Made by a program: the position numbers and the translations under genes. A stretch of DNA of 64,000 bases, taken from the NCBI GenBank assembly GCA_003254885.1, contig QANT01006119.1, forward strand, positions 1 through 64,000, given 5' to 3'. The first letter of the stretch is position 1. Each line of letters begins with the position of its first letter. This DNA is from Purshia tridentata (lineage: Eukaryota; Streptophyta; Magnoliopsida; Rosales; Rosaceae). Of the stretch, positions 36,491-50,844 are shown one piece after another. The notes beneath the pieces were generated by a model. The model was not told the origin of the DNA and ran no database searches. It saw only the letters and a list, made by a program, of their open reading frames with translations.

Positions 36491-39400
36491 ATGGCTTCGA
36501 GAGCACTTTTGAGAAGGCAGAGATTCGTCATTGACTATGTGACTGGGTTCTCTCGTAGAACCCCAGGTTTCCAGAGCCTTGGGCGCCTCCATGGTTTTCA
36601 GAGTTTCGAGCCAAAGGGTTTCAAGGATGACGATAGAGTTTCGGCAGCAGAACATGAATTTCGGCGATTAGAAAACATTTCGCCGATGGGTATCAGATGG
36701 ATGTCACAGTCGATTCGCAATGCTTCGACAGCTGCATCAGCATCAGCGAAACAAACTGAACCGATCGGCAGTGATGATGAGGGAAACGAACATCTGGTTG
36801 CCAACAAAAGGAAACATGCTTCCCCTGAAGATTGCGATCAAGCTGTCCAGGGTTTGAGTACTGCTAAAGCCGCCAAGGCCAAGAAGTTGAAAGAATCCCA
36901 CAAGGTTGCCAAGCCCATGTTGCAGAGAGTATGGGCCACCTTTTTGGGGATTGGTCCTGCTTTGAAAGCTGTAGCTTCCATGAGCAGGTGAGATTGCTTT
37001 ATTTTATTTCCCATTAATTAGCTCTATTAACATGGTTTATTTTTCACATATGCTGGTTGGGTTGTTTGGTGCAGGGAGGACTGGGCCAACAAACTTGTTC
37101 ATTGGAGAAAGGAGATTGTATCCACATTGCAGCATTATTGGTTGGGTTTTAAGCTTCTGGGTACTGATGTAAGGATCTGTTCAAGATTGCTGCTCAAGCT
37201 TGCTGGTGGGAAGACTCTCTCTAGAAGGGAGAGACAACAGCTAACACGCACAACAGCTGATATTTTTAGGCTAGTTCCTTTTGCAGTTTTTATCATTGTT
37301 CCATTCATGGAATTTTTGCTGCCGGTCTTCCTGAAATTATTCCCCAACATGTTGCCATCAACTTTTCAAGACAAATTGAAAGAAGAGGCAAGGATTGTAA
37401 ACTTGTTATGGACTTAGCTGGAACCCTGCATCTGTTACAATTGAGGCAACTTGTTGCTTTTTCCCTGTCGTAGTAGAATGTTTGATTTCATCTAAATTTT
37501 CAATGTGTAGGAAGCATTGAAAAGGAGGCTAAATGCAAGAATAGAATATGCTAAGTTCCTTCAAGACACGGCCAAAGAAATGGCAAAGGAAGTTCAAAAC
37601 TCAAGGAGTGGAGAAATCAAGCAAACAGCAGAAGATCTTGATGAATTTTTAAACAGGGTGAGGAGTTCAGTTTCAATGGTCCACCTTCCATGTTTTTCTC
37701 CAATATATTCTGTTATGCACACTTATCTATTTCTTAAGTGTAGGTAAGAACGGGTGCAGGGGTTTCTAACGACGAGATTTTGGGGTTTGCCAAGTTGTTT
37801 AATGATGAACTTACCCTAGATAACATCAGCAGGTTATCTTTTATCATGATTGCTCAAGCTTTTACTGTTTGACTAGTATTGGGGATGTGATTGTGAAGGT
37901 AATGGTTTTTCTGTTTTCTTTTGCTTTCAGGCCTCGGTTAGTTAATATGTGCAAATATATGGGAATCAGCCCTTATGGAACAGATTCATATTTGCGATAT
38001 ATGCTACGGAAAAGACTTCAACGGTGAGATACATATCCTTGCATTAGAAATTACTTCTTACAAAAATTAGACTGATTGTTAGTTACAAATTATAATGCAG
38101 ACTGAAGTGGACAAATTTATCTTTTGTGATCTTAGTTACAACTTGCATGTTTGCAAGATTATTTCTAGAAATTATTTAGTTGTTATTTATGTCTTTTCAT
38201 ATTTCACTATTTTAGTACATAACAAAAATTAATTTGGGTTATGGAGAGAAGAATTTTGAATACAAGTTATTCTTTTGGAGAAGAGCATACGCTATCTACT
38301 TTGAGCATTTGAACAGAGCCTTTTAGCAACAAACAGAAAGAATTTCCCCAAAATGCTATTATCCTGATTTGTGCATAAATTAGCATATAGAAACCACAGA
38401 AACAAAGTAGATAGAGGAATTCATGCAATAGTTTTCTACCTCTTGCGTAAAAAAGGCACCAATAGTGCTGTTTTTATAATGTTAATCAACATTTTCTTTT
38501 TCTGTCAGGATTAAAGCTGATGATAAGTTAATTCAAGCAGAGGGTGTGGAGTCCCTTTCAGAAGCTGAGCTTCGCGAGGACTGTAGGGAGCGGGGCATGC
38601 TTGGTTTGCTCTCTGTGGAAGAAATGCGCCAACAGGTGTACTATGCTTACACCAGATACCTATTTTTCTTCTTCTTGTTTGAGAATAAAATGGTTGAAAC
38701 TTCAAATACTGTTTTAGCTTGGCAACTCCGCATCTGAATTATATTTGCAGTTTCGTAAGAATAATAAATGCACTTTCATTACTAGTTATTGGAGGATTCT
38801 AAATGTAGGCTGTTTCTTATTTACTTAATCTGTATTATCTTTTGTGGGGGTTTTTTTTTTGGAGGGGGGGTTTGTATTGACATATATGATCCAGAAAATA
38901 TTGTTGACTGGTAGAATGAAATAGTATTTCATAACTGTATTTTTAGAAGCTTCTAGTGCTTTATGTTGTATCAAATGTCTTTATGTAGCTTCGTGATTGG
39001 TTGGATTTGTCTCTCAACCACTCCATGCCATCTTCACTTTTGATCCTTTCCAGGTATTTTTAAGCCATAAGATGTATAACCAAGTCTTTGCCCATTATTT
39101 ATTATTTGCTCAGTCTTTGATTCGAAGCCTTATAGTTCATGTATATCTTGATAGTGGAATGTGCTTAATGCAGGGCCTTCACTGTTTCTGGAAAGATGAG
39201 GCCAGAGGAAGCTGTTCGAGCTACCCTGTCTTCTCTGCCAGATGAAGTGGTGGATACTGTTGGTGTTACATCATTGCCATCTGAAGATTCTGTTTCTGAA
39301 AGGAAGAGGAAATTGGAGTTCCTTGAGATGCAGGAAGAACTGATCAAGGTTGGTGTATTTTTATTTTTTTTCTTTTATGGCTGCATAGATAACTATTTTT

Positions 39401-41700
39401 TTAGTGTTCTAGGAACCAGAACTGAGCTTGCTAATTTGTGTTCCATGAGGAGGAAAATATGTGTAAAAATTTTTAAAATCCAGTTTTTATGCATTTTCTT
39501 TTGATCGTTTTGTCTGAACTCTGAACTGAAAAATTGATAAACAATCAAGTAAATAAATAAAATCAAATAATAATGTTGAAGGAAGCACTCCTGAAATCAA
39601 TGCTATGACTATTATCTGACTTAGAAAACTGTGGTTGAAGAATTAAGTCTTAAAATGTAATGGTTCACTACTGTCTTTATTTTGTTGAGCCTTTATTTGT
39701 ACTGAATTACTTCCATGAGTCTAAATTATTATATTACAGGAGGAGCAAGAGAGAGAGGAAGAAGAGCTAGCCAGAATAAAGGAATCTAAAGCTAGTCAAG
39801 AGGATGTGGCATTGAAAGAGATGACTATTCCTACAGCAAGAGAAGCACAAGAGCAAGCCAGGGCAAGGACACAAGAAAAGCAAGAACAGCTATGTGAAAT
39901 AAGTCGCGCATTGGCTGTTTTAGCTTCTGCATCTGTAAGGACTAGACTTAATAGCTCTCAATGATTACAAGTGTTGATTGTTCTCTTTCAAATTTACTAG
40001 CACTGTCACCTACACTGTAGTTAAAGAGTTTGCTTTTTTTTTTTTTTTAACTAATTATTTCAGTCCGTGAGTAGAGAGCGTGAAGAGTTCCTGAGGCTTG
40101 TCAATAAGGAGGTAATTTAAATCCTTTACTTGCTCTTAGTTTCTGTTAGGTATTATCCAAGGATGAAAGCATTTATTTTGAACCCTCACTCTGTGTACAC
40201 GTGCCAGTCTTCCCCTGCTCAAATATATGCAGACACATTTGGAGGGATAACTGCCTGCTTGCAATTAATCAAAATAACTATACATAATAAATATTGTCTC
40301 CAGTTCTGAGTTATTTTCATGTTTCTGCTTGCTAATACATATATTGAAATTTGGATGGTGTGATATTCACTATGCTTTGGTCCGTTCTGGTTTGGAGGTT
40401 GTGTAGATTGACAAATTTTAATGTCATTTGATTATGAGCTTGCTGCCTACATGTTATATGCATGGAACTCTGTCTTCACCATCACACGATGTTCAAGTCA
40501 GAAGGATAATGTATATGTTCGTGTTTAAGTCCATTTGCATCGTCTTTAGGAATACTTGGCTCTAGTTTGATTGCTTTTATATTTCCAGATTGAACTTTAC
40601 AATAGCATGGTGGAAAAAGAGGGTATGGATGGTGAGAAGGATGCCTTAAAGGCATATAGAGCTGCTCGAGATGAAAGTGACAATACTGCTGTTGAGTCTG
40701 AGGGTGATGAGGTTTCATCAGCACTCATAGAGAAGGTTAGATATTCAATTTTAAATAATCTACTTCAAAATTATTTACCCTTCTTCACTGGATGGATTGT
40801 TGTTCTTCTGTTGTATTTCAGGTTGATTCGATGCTTCAAAATCTTGAAAAGGAAATTGATGATGTGGATGCTCAAATTGGTGATCGCTGCCAACTACTTG
40901 ACAGGTAAATTGTTGGTAAATTGAAAAGGAATTCGATCCATAGTTGTTGGTTTCTGTTTTAAACTCATTTTTACTGATAGCAGTCTTCAACTTTGGATGG
41001 TATTGACATTTTCTTATTCTAGTTAGATGTATCAGTGTTACAAATATGTGTGCAGGGATTTTGATGGGAAAGTAACTCCTGAGGAGGTTGCAGCTGCTGC
41101 GAACTACTTGAAGAATACTTTAGGCAAGGAGGGTGTACAAGAGCTCATAGGCAACCTTTCCAAAGATAAAGGTCAGTCAATTTGTTTTTGTTCTGCTAGT
41201 CTTATACTCCCACTCTGTGGTGTCCTGAATGTCCAATGCTTGCTTGGTGCATTTTTTCACAGAAGATTTTTCTTTTCCTGAAGATGAATTTGCTTGCACC
41301 CTATAGTCATCTAATGGTTATAAAGGCAGTGATACAGTTATGAGACACGTGAAATGTTCTTTAAAATTCCAAATAAGCATATGTTATTCTTTCATCAACT
41401 TATTGATGTATGGTTATCCTTTATTAAATTTAAATTATGAAGCACCCAATTTTTGGTTTACACTTCCTTTGTTATTATTTCATCATTTTCTTATTCTTTG
41501 ATTTTTAAGAAATAGTATGACTCACACATATGCACCGCCAAAAAATGAAAGTTGGTCTCTCCAAGTGCATTGATTCATGAATATGATTGTTATTTTTTTC
41601 ACACCTTGGTGCCACAGATGGGAAAATTCTCGTGGAAGACATTGTGAGATTGGGCAGTCGAACTGAAGATGCAAACTCAGCTGAAGATGAGAGAACGTAG
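36491..41700 (+). CDS. LETM1: LETM1-like mitochondrial inner-membrane cation/proton exchanger
   Basis: Fourteen exons: 36491-36987, 37075-37387, 37511-37657, 37744-37832, 37931-38023, 38509-38635, 38989-39053, 39174-39348, 39740-39934, 40064-40111, 40589-40735, 40822-40904, 41056-41171 and 41618-41700. They total 2178 bases, 725 residues. A basic N-terminus (MASRALLRRQRFVIDYV) suits a mitochondrial presequence. The membrane segment LVPFAVFIIVPFMEFLLPVF is near 232-251, followed by the ribosome-binding-like LETM domain with FAKLFNDELTLDNI and PRLVNMCKYMGISP. Coiled-coil stretches follow, then an EF-hand loop DRDFDGKVTPEE at about 659-670 with all ligand positions intact. LETM1 mediates K+/H+ or Ca2+/H+ exchange and is required for mitochondrial biogenesis. 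Exon 2 appears to end at a GC donor. Arabidopsis counterpart from memory: At3g59820. Confidence 0.95.
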
Positions 41701-42735
41701 ATAATAGCATCCCAAATATGATTTACTTTTGTCATCATAGATTGTGTCTGAACTATCCATAGCTGCTGAACCAGTTTCGTAATGGTTAATGGCCAACAGT
41801 GAATTTGGTTAGCTACAGGTTTTGTTTTCCATATATACACAAGTGTTTTTGACTCTGTCAGCAATCGGATAGAAGATACATGCCAGCTAGTGTTGTAAAA
41901 ACCATTGCAGGTAGGAGAAAAGAAAAGAAAATATATGTTCGTATTGGGGCCTTGTTGTAAGGCTTCAAAGTTATATGTACTTATTATGAGAAATATATGC
42001 CGTATTAATAGATCTCGTTACTGGAAAAATGATATTCAAATATTCGAATCTTAGTTGAAATTTCAGATGATTCTGAAGACGCGCATGGAGTATATTTTTA
42101 TTCCGTCAAAATTGCTTCATGAAAAAAGAAAAAAAGGGAACCATGTTTGGTGCTTCTTTCTTATTGTGGCGCTATATCTAAAACCCAGGACATGCATGAG
42201 TTGTACCGGTGCCACTGGGAGCTGATGACAATTACTAGTAGTATTCTGACGATGAGGTGTGCTAAAGTTTGTGTAGTTTCCCTTGTGAAACGCTCAAGAG
42301 ATTCGTCAATGGTTTCGGAGTTTTGTAGGTGTCGGGAGCCATCTGAAATAATTGAATGTTGAGAGGGGTACGTTGGTAATTGTGGTTGGATGAGGAGAAG
42401 GGACTACTAAAATCTCAGTTTCATCCCCACTTCCTCATCTGCCTTGTCCTCCAGTTGAGCTAGAAGGCCGGCCTAGTAATTATCAACCTTTTCCAATGTT
42501 GTCAAATCATATGTGAGCGTGTCAACTTATCAAGTGACAAATAATTGAAGAATCTTTGACATCACTGCTTATGTCAACTCTATCAGATATTGAAGTACTC
42601 TAACACGTACGGGTCCCTCAACTTGACAAGACTTGGTGTGCTAGCAAGCATGCACCATGTAATTAATTTATAGGAATCAAGAACGAATATCTGTTTTCTT
42701 ATTAATTTATTTCACTTAAAGTTAAAACAAATGAA
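41701..42735. other. Convergent intergenic region LETM1 / UGT
   Basis: Contains the 3' UTRs of both genes. The open frame 42147-42362 has no family features. Nothing further seen. Confidence 0.5.
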
Positions 42736-44212
42736 TTAAGCTGCGGTTGTGTATTTGGATACAAATTCATGGATGTTGTTATCCGAAGTGCCGCCCTGAC
42801 TCACAGCCTGAATAGCCAAGTTTTTCCATTTCTTAGCATTGTTTTTAATTTCAATCCCTGTCTCCCCCTCCATCACTTTCCTAACACATAACTCAATCTC
42901 TTCTCTTCCTACAATCCCATTACTCTCATCAACCTTCACTCTCACCCCCACCTTCCAAACATCCTCAACCAATTTTGAATTTGTGGGTTGGTCCGTCCAT
43001 TGTGGCATTACAACCATTGGTACCCCCAAGCTTAATGCTTCAATCGTCGAATTCCACCCTCCATGTGTGAAAAAACAACCCACAGCTTCATGTGACAACA
43101 CTTCCAATTGTGGGCTCCAATTTACTATTAACCCCTTTTCACTTGTCTCTTCCAAAAACCGCGATGGAAGCTTTGCCTCTTCCGAAGTCCTCACCACCCA
43201 CAAGAAGTACAAGTTGCTTTGCTTCAAGCCTAAGGCAAGTTCCTCCATTTGCTTCTCGCTCAGATTGGCCATACTACCAAAGGCCACGTATATCACAGAG
43301 TCTGCTGGCTTGGTGTTGAGCCACTCGGTGCAAACCGAGTCGAACTTGAAAAGATGAAGCCCATAATCCTTGTCGTCTTCGATGCGATTATCTAAGTAAC
43401 TAGATGGAATTGTTGGCCCTATTGTTAACATTGGACAAACTTTTGATATCGAATCAACTGCCTGTATATATATATATGCATGTAATTAATCAAACAATTA
43501 ACAAACTAATATATATTAAATTAAGTAATAAAAGTAATGAACCCACCTCTTCCTCTAACTTGTAGAAGGTATTGGCAAAAATGAAATCAGCTTTGTGGAT
43601 GTTAGAGAATTGGTTCAGCACCATGTCAAAGTAAGCTGGATAGGAGCCCGGGGCAGAGAAAAAGGAGGGCATGTCTTGAAGGTGAAGCATATGCAATCCG
43701 GGAAAAGAAGAAATTGGGGTAGCACTAGTCAATTGTCGATGATGCTGTAGATAGTACGTGTAATTAACGGTGCAGGTTTGAGTGAAAAAGGCAGCAGCGA
43801 CTAGGCCAAATTGTTTGGCTACATCCAAAGCCCAAGGCAAAAAAGGGTCATAAATGATGCAATTAATAGGGTTGGGTGAGGTGAGGTGCTTGATAATGAG
43901 GTCGGCTAGGGTTTTGGACCCCGCGGCTTGGAAGCGGGATAGATAGGCGGCAATGCTTTCAGCTCGGGCAAAGCCGCCATCATCGTAGCCATCAGATATG
44001 GTATCGAATTGGACGGAGGCAGTTGATTTTGGGTTGAATGAATTGGTTATGAAGACGGTGTTGGCTAAGGTGACTTTGAGGCCCTTAGAGGCTAGACGCT
44101 TCGAGAATTGAAGCAATGGGTTTATGTGGCCTTGAGCCGGATATGGAATTGCTAAGACGTGCCCTCTATTGGCTTTATCATCTTCCATTTCTCTATGCAC
44201 GCATTTGGGCAA
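42736..44212 (-). CDS. UDP-glycosyltransferase, UGT74-like
   Basis: Two exons, 44212-43547 and 43461-42736, flank an 85-base GT-AG intron. They encode 463 residues from the first Met, or 455 from the second (44188). The second fits other UGT74 proteins better (MEDDKANRGHVLAIPYPAQG). The catalytic His in PYPAQGHINP is at about 29 and a candidate Asp lies in IIYDPFLPWALDVA. The 44-residue PSPG box begins near 337 with WSPQLEVLSHEAVGCFFTHG and ends MPQWTDQ, with the final Gln typical of UDP-glucose users. Group L (UGT74) enzymes glucosylate small acids and related compounds such as salicylate or auxin-type carboxylates; the substrate here cannot be told from sequence. Frames are intact, so it looks functional. 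Confidence 0.93.
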
Positions 44213-45950
44213 GCTATAAGCTGTGCTTTATAGTCACTCAGATCGAGCAACACCAAATAGTCAACTATCCAATCATTTAGTCAACAGTCTTTAAAAAGTA
44301 AGCTTCAGTTACACAAATAATATTTCTTCATCGATCTTCATGCATATATTTTGAGTAGGTTTAAATCGCAATCACTTGGCAAAGCCGCAAAGGACGACTA
44401 GTAGGTTTCTTTGAAATGGAATCCATGCATATATCATCATCGGTCTTTTAAGTGTTTTGTGGTGGACTGTTCGATCTTCTCCCAGCAATAGAGTGATTAA
44501 TTAATCTTGATTAACGTATACGGTTAACCAATCCCATTATTAATTAAGTAGCAATCTGACAATAAGTGCTTGAGTTGTCAAAGAAATAGCACTTTGACTC
44601 AGCAATCATGTGGAAAATTTATTGAGAAAGGTAGATGATGAAGTACTTTGGTTGACGTGGGTGCATTTTTGACCAAAGTTCCCACCTAGTTTCCAATTAA
44701 TTAACCTTTTCGTATCTTTCATAATTAAGTTACAATATATGGTGGTTCAGTGTAATGGAATATCGTGATCGATCTCTTCAATATTTCCATGTTCTTCATT
44801 ATAATATTAATGCCAAGTATATATGCATGCAACTAATTAACTTATTCATAAATTAATTATTAATGCTAATACAGTGATTCAGCTCGGGAAAAAGCTAGGA
44901 TTTCATCTCAAAATCAAGGGTCTTTGAAATAATGCATAGCTCTCTCTCTCTTATTGTCTTTTCCATGCATAGAACAAACATTAAAGATGCTTTTGTCTTT
45001 TCTTTTTTGGTCAAGAATCAGCAAATGCATATGCAGAGGACTCATCTGGTCCATGCATGAATTGATAACTCAAGCTCAAATATATTCATCTCTTTTGCAT
45101 GTGTTATTTGTTTATATATATACGGAAGAAATAGCACTCAGCATCAATCATGTACAAAAATTACTACAGACACAGTATATAGTCATTAACTTCCAGCTTT
45201 TCAATTCAATCAACTTTTATATTTCTACTGTTGGGCTTAACAGGCAGGGATTACCGGCTTGGCCTTTTGTCTTCCTGCATAAAAGAGAAGTCCCGGGCTT
45301 TCTTCCCAAAGGGTTTTGTAAGAACTAAGATGGGCCTTTTCAATATTTTTAGCCATGTGGGCTTCATTTCCAATGCTAGTTTATACCATCATACCCAAAA
45401 AAAAAATATCAATTATAGTCAAATACTTCCCCCAACTAAAATGTAAGGGATAAATAAACTGATATAGGTTGACAATTTAAATCCTATTTTAAATCGAATA
45501 ATTTTTTAGTGTAAGATTGATTTCACACGGTGAAACTAATGCAGGATATGAAACACCAAACGAGTGTTGACTCTAAAATATCATTAATTCTTCTCATTCT
45601 TGCCTGCCAACATGAGCTCATTTAAATAACTATTAACATAAGAAATTAAAGGGAAATGAAGTCCAATAATCAGTGTTTCATCAAACGAGTCCAGTGCTGG
45701 AGAAGTCTCTATTCAATGGTCCAATTAACAATCAATATTTCAGATTATTTAACAAGAAATTGGGATTGATAGTAAGGATAATATTGGTATCAGAAAAGCT
45801 TGACCCTCGTGATGTAATGAATATTAATACTGAGTCACGTGGGACCCACCATATCACATCTTTCCCATGCAATGCAGACGCAGCAAAGCACCTTTCGACC
45901 ACACCATCACCGTCCCTTTGACCCTTTCCTTCGTTTTTTATTGCTCAATA

Positions 45951-45953
<3 letters not shown>

Positions 45954-45986
<33 letters not shown>
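45954..45986. repeat. CT microsatellite
   Basis: About 16 TC/CT units in intergenic DNA. The surrounding frames rich in Ser and Leu are artefacts of this tract. Confidence 0.9.
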
Positions 45987-45990
<4 letters not shown>

Positions 45991-47917
45991 ACCTCCCTTT
46001 ACTTTACCCATCCACGTGTCGCTCTCCCATTGCTTTGCCATTTCTACCCACAAGATCATATTATGGGCAGGGCATTATAGGGTGGTCCCACCTTTCCTAG
46101 GTGCTGTCTGAATTCTCAAACGACCACCACCACCAAGTTCACCAACCAACCATAACTCAACACACACGCCCATCCTAAAATTACCAAAAAATCAGAAAAG
46201 TGAATTTCCAAAACTAACTAATGAGTAATGTCTAATCTATCATACACTCATACTTCATTTCATATCGCCACTATTTCAATTTATTTATTTTTCTTTAATA
46301 ACTCCACAAGATTTATAAGAGGAAATTAATATTAATCTACATTCATTTCTAAGTTATCTAACCTCACATACTAACTAATTATCTAATGAAATAAAAGTTT
46401 TCTAATATAGTTTATCAAAATGTTAAAACGTAAGATCCTGTCTGTTCCTTTAAAAGTAATTAATTAATCAAATCCAACATATTCAAAGCAATTAAGAGAG
46501 AGAAAACTAATTCCAATATATTACTTTTTAACTTTTATAGTTTTATTGAACCTTTGAATTCTCCAAATTAAGTGTACCATTCTTTGATTATTAATTTAAT
46601 TTAACTAAGCCGAGCTGTCTGCCACTACTAATTACTAAACACCTAATTAACTGAATAGTGATCGCATACAATGCTGCAATGCAAGGGTGGCTGACTCTAA
46701 ACAAATATCTAGCCAAAACAAAGAAATTAGTGATTAAATACAACGAAAATATCTTGCTATTATCGATGGGTGGCAGTTGAACGTATGTGGGAGTGTGGGG
46801 CATCAAACAACATCAACCAAGTGTTGGTTTACTTCACTAATTATTATATTTTTATATATTTTGGCCGGATGATACTGTTTTTTGAGAAGTTCTTTTACTT
46901 AATAATATTTTTATTAAAACTGTTTTTTTTAGAAGTATAAATAAATTTTATAAAAATTTTAAATGGTTCACAAAATGCTTCTCAAAAAACTCTTTAAATA
47001 TAGTGCTTAATTTTAAACCCTCTAATTACATACAAAATTATTCTAAACTCTTAACCCCCCACTTATATAAAAACTCTCTAAAAACTCCCTAAAAACTCCC
47101 TAATACTTATAATTTTCTTTATATTCTCATATTCATGTTAAAAGAGTATATAATAAAGGGTTATTTACATATAAGTCAATAAAATTTTTTAATATTATTA
47201 ATACTCGACTTAAAATTTCGGAATTAAATCTTAATATAACGACTGTACTAAGCATATTCTATACTTTAAGATAACATGAGATCAAAAAATGGAAATTTAC
47301 CCTTACAAATTCCTATTTTTTTAATATTCAAATATTTTATTAATTTATTTATAATTTACTATATAATTAAAGAGTAAACTTAGAATATTAAAAAAGAGGG
47401 AGGTCAAAACTTAAATATTAGTTGGCTAGGAATTTTAGAAGAGATTAAGTTCTTAATAAAGAGTTTTGAATTAGTTTTATTAAGAGTATAAATTTTGAAT
47501 TAATCTAGTTTAGATAGTTATAAATAGTTTACACAATGAAATAAAGAATTAAGATCTTATTATCGTATCTATCTTAAGTCATAAATAATAAATATAATAA
47601 ATGAGATACAAAAAGTTGGGCTATTGTCCCATAGAAATTGAAGAAAATCACAAGGAATGATGGGTTATCTGACAAAAATGTACTGTAAACAACATCAAAA
47701 TCCAATCAAGATTTTGAATGCGAAAATGTATGAGTATGAGGGTCAGTTGTAGCATGCAAATATTTTGGTGATACAAAAAGTATCAATAAAAAGGTAAAGT
47801 TAAGATGACCAATAAATAACATACTGGTATATGGTTATATGGCGAATTTCCCTCGTATTTTAGGCACATGTCGCTCTCATGCTCTTTCGTCTCTGCATTC
47901 TAAAATTTCGTGCTGTT

Positions 47918-47918
<1 letters not shown>

Positions 47919-47950
<32 letters not shown>

Positions 47951-47952
47951 GA
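47919..47952. repeat. CT microsatellite, likely BTB-TAZ 5' leader
   Basis: About 15 CT units, broken once by an A, some 1.6 kb upstream of the BTB-TAZ start codon. A CT tract here and a following TTTCAG near 48028 would fit a transcribed leader with an intron. Confidence 0.7.
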
Positions 47953-49582
47953 ACTGTATGCTCTGCCTCGCAAGCAGCACACATTGATCGAATTCGAGCG
48001 TTTTCATTACTCACATCCTTCATTTCAGGTTATTTGAATCTCTTTCTTTTCTCCTTTTTATACAAAATCTTCTATTTCGAGTGCTTGCTTTGCATTTTAA
48101 ACCAAGTGAAAGAGTCTTCTTTTCTTTTGTTTTTTGTTTTGGCCGGTGAAGGAGTCTTCTTTTTATTAACAAATCATGTAATTTTAAATCAATTAATCGC
48201 TGATAGCTCAATATCGCAATTTTCTGTACTATTTGTACCTGATTTTGTTTTAAAATTTAAACGTTTTTTTTTAAGTGATTGACTGGCCAGAGTATAATTC
48301 CTACGAGAAATTAACTTATTTGTTTCAGGTTCTTTGGCATTTAAGTGTATATCAGGCGTAGGTGGTAGGACTTGTAGGGAAGGGTCGGCGCAAATCTCGA
48401 ATTTTTTTTAGAAGGTTTGCATCTTTATTGAAGGTATGAATCATGATTCGGAATTTCTTAAAATTTCTCGGTAACCAAACAGGTCATTAAGACTAATATT
48501 TCATATCATACATGCATAGCTAACTCTTTGTCTACTTGTGAATAGTTAATTAGCTCTTCTGGCAAAGTTTAAGTTGCTTCATATACGTATATTCCATTTT
48601 TATTCAGCCATTTCTTTCCTTTTCATTAAGCAATATGAAATAAATAGCTTTTTGTTTCATAAAATGTCCTACTTTAAATTTAGTCTGTCGTTTAACTTTT
48701 GTTAAAAATGGGATGTTGTAAACTGTGGACTGTGGACTGTGGAGAAAGAACATTTGATTCGGCTTTCTTGGTGCACGTGGAATCTGGCTTTCCTGGGCCT
48801 TTTGTGTCTTTGTGTAACAATTTAATCGAAGTTTCATGGGCAAGTTTAGATTTTGTCTCCAATGTGTTATTTTAACTATACTTACAGACTATGATATATT
48901 CGGTTAAGTATTGTTATTTTCTAGTTATTGTTCTGATCATCCTTCGACTGAGCTCTGTACTTGTACTGAACAAACCCGATACCATTTATTTATAATTAAA
49001 GTAAAAAGCTTTTACATTTGTCTCTCTATTTGTTGACGGCTTGATGCCTAGTTTCATGTATGGTGTAAGCCAAGTTATTTTTACCTTATTAACTTTTGTA
49101 ATAAATCTGGTTTTGGGATCATATTACTTTCCTGCATCATCGGTTTGAGACGGGGAAAGTAATTTTTTTACCTCAAAGTTAGGCATGCTAGAGTTTCCTC
49201 TATTTTGCAAGTAACCTTTTGGCTGGCCTACAAGTCAAGAAGGCTTCCGCATTGATTCTTTTCCTATTTGACTTGTTGAAGTCTTTTGTTTGTTTCGTTA
49301 AGAGTTGTTGACATTCCTTCTCGAGTGGATTTTAATGTTATGATCCAACCATTAGGTACCATTTAGGCCATCCTTATAAATAGATCTTTTTCCGAAATAT
49401 TAAATGCGCTGTATCATCTTAATATAATTAATGCATTTTAAAAACTCATTTGACTTGTGTTCGAGGCTTCTAGCACATTCAAAATTATTTAGAACATCTT
49501 TGTTTTTTAAGCTCATTGTATTTTTTTTGCAGATCTTCCATCCATACTTTTTGTAGTTATTTTAGATAAACCGCAGTAGTCG

Positions 49583-50809
49583 ATGGCTTCACCTACTCTT
49601 GACTCACCCTGGCCATTCTCGACTAGCGATCCAATTTGTGGATCTTTCAATATATGTATAGAGGAAGAGAATCCGGCCGATATTTTACCTGTGCTGGACG
49701 ACCCAACCTCTTCTATATCCTACAACCATAATATCCCCAAACCACCTCCTGTCCCAAGTAAAATCTATACAGGAAACAAACATTCCAAAAGGCTTTCAGA
49801 GAGTCGCTATGTCCCAAAGGAAACAATGGATACATGGGACAAGCTTTTCAAAGAAGGATATGGTGCTGATGTCTATATTATCACTGAGGATGAATCATAT
49901 ATTCCAGCTCATTTTAGTGTTCTGGTGAGTTAATTAAATGGAATCCATAATTTCATCACTAGAAAGTCCTGAAGTCATTGGATGATGAGAAATTTTTTTA
50001 TCAGGATAAGGCTAAAAATTTTATTTCTTTTGGTTTTAATTAAATGTGCAGACTGTTGCATCACCGGTGCTAGGTAATTTCTTGCAGCAATCAAAAGTAA
50101 AGAATGGTATGAGATACATTAAGATTCCTGGGGTGCCTTATGAAGCCGTCTACACATTCATTCGTTTTCTTTACTCATCCTGGTATGTTTGAATTATGTT
50201 GTTCAACAAGCTCATCCGACTTTAATTCTTTTTGCTTATTTTCTAGCTAGATTTCTTAAACTTTGTTCTTGTTTGTGTTTATGCAGCTATGAGAAGGAAG
50301 AGATGAAGAAATTTGTGCTCCATTTGTTGGTTTTGTCGCACTCCTACTCAGTTCCATCATTGAAAAGAGTTTGTATATACCTTCTTGAGCAGGGATGGAT
50401 TACCAAAGAAAATGTGGTTGATGTGCTCCAATTGGCAAGGAACAGTGATGCACCACGGCTCTCCTTAATTTGTGTGTGTATGGTTGTCAAGGACTTTAAA
50501 GCCATAAGTTCAACCGAAGGCTGGAAAGTGATGAAGCAAGTTAATCCCGCACTTGAACAAGAGCTGCTAGAGTCCGTTGTTGAAGCCGATTCTGTAAGCT
50601 GGTTTCTCTTTCCTATTTCAAATATTTTGTATTATATCTGTAATTGAGATGATATATTCATTCTCATTCTTGTGCCTGGGGCTAGTGGGCTTGAGTGGAT
50701 TGCATGGCCTATTTATTAAATGTGGGAACTACATTTAGGAGTTTGAGGAAAATGCTTGCACAGAGTAACTGGTGGATAATTGTACAGAATTCTTTTTTCA
50801 CTCCTTCTT

Positions 50810-50844
<35 letters not shown>

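Larger units (their letters stand above)
44213..49582. other. 5.4-kb intergenic stretch, no gene supported
   Basis: Very AT-rich, especially 46.1-47.9 kb. The right edge, from roughly 47.9 kb, is probably promoter and spliced 5' leader of the BTB-TAZ gene. An imperfect inverted repeat sharing GTTTTTTGAGAAG lies at about 46875-47005 and may be a small degraded MITE. Open frames here are short, low-complexity and unlike any family I know. Two CT microsatellites are listed separately. Confidence 0.5.

Noticed and set aside
45839-46111. Ser/Leu-rich frames around a CT microsatellite
   Set aside because: Produced by the dinucleotide repeat; no splice partners or family resemblance.
46861-47010. 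Possible short MITE with GTTTTTTGAGAAG arms
   Set aside because: Arms are short and AT-rich and no target duplication is convincing; only mentioned in the intergenic entry.
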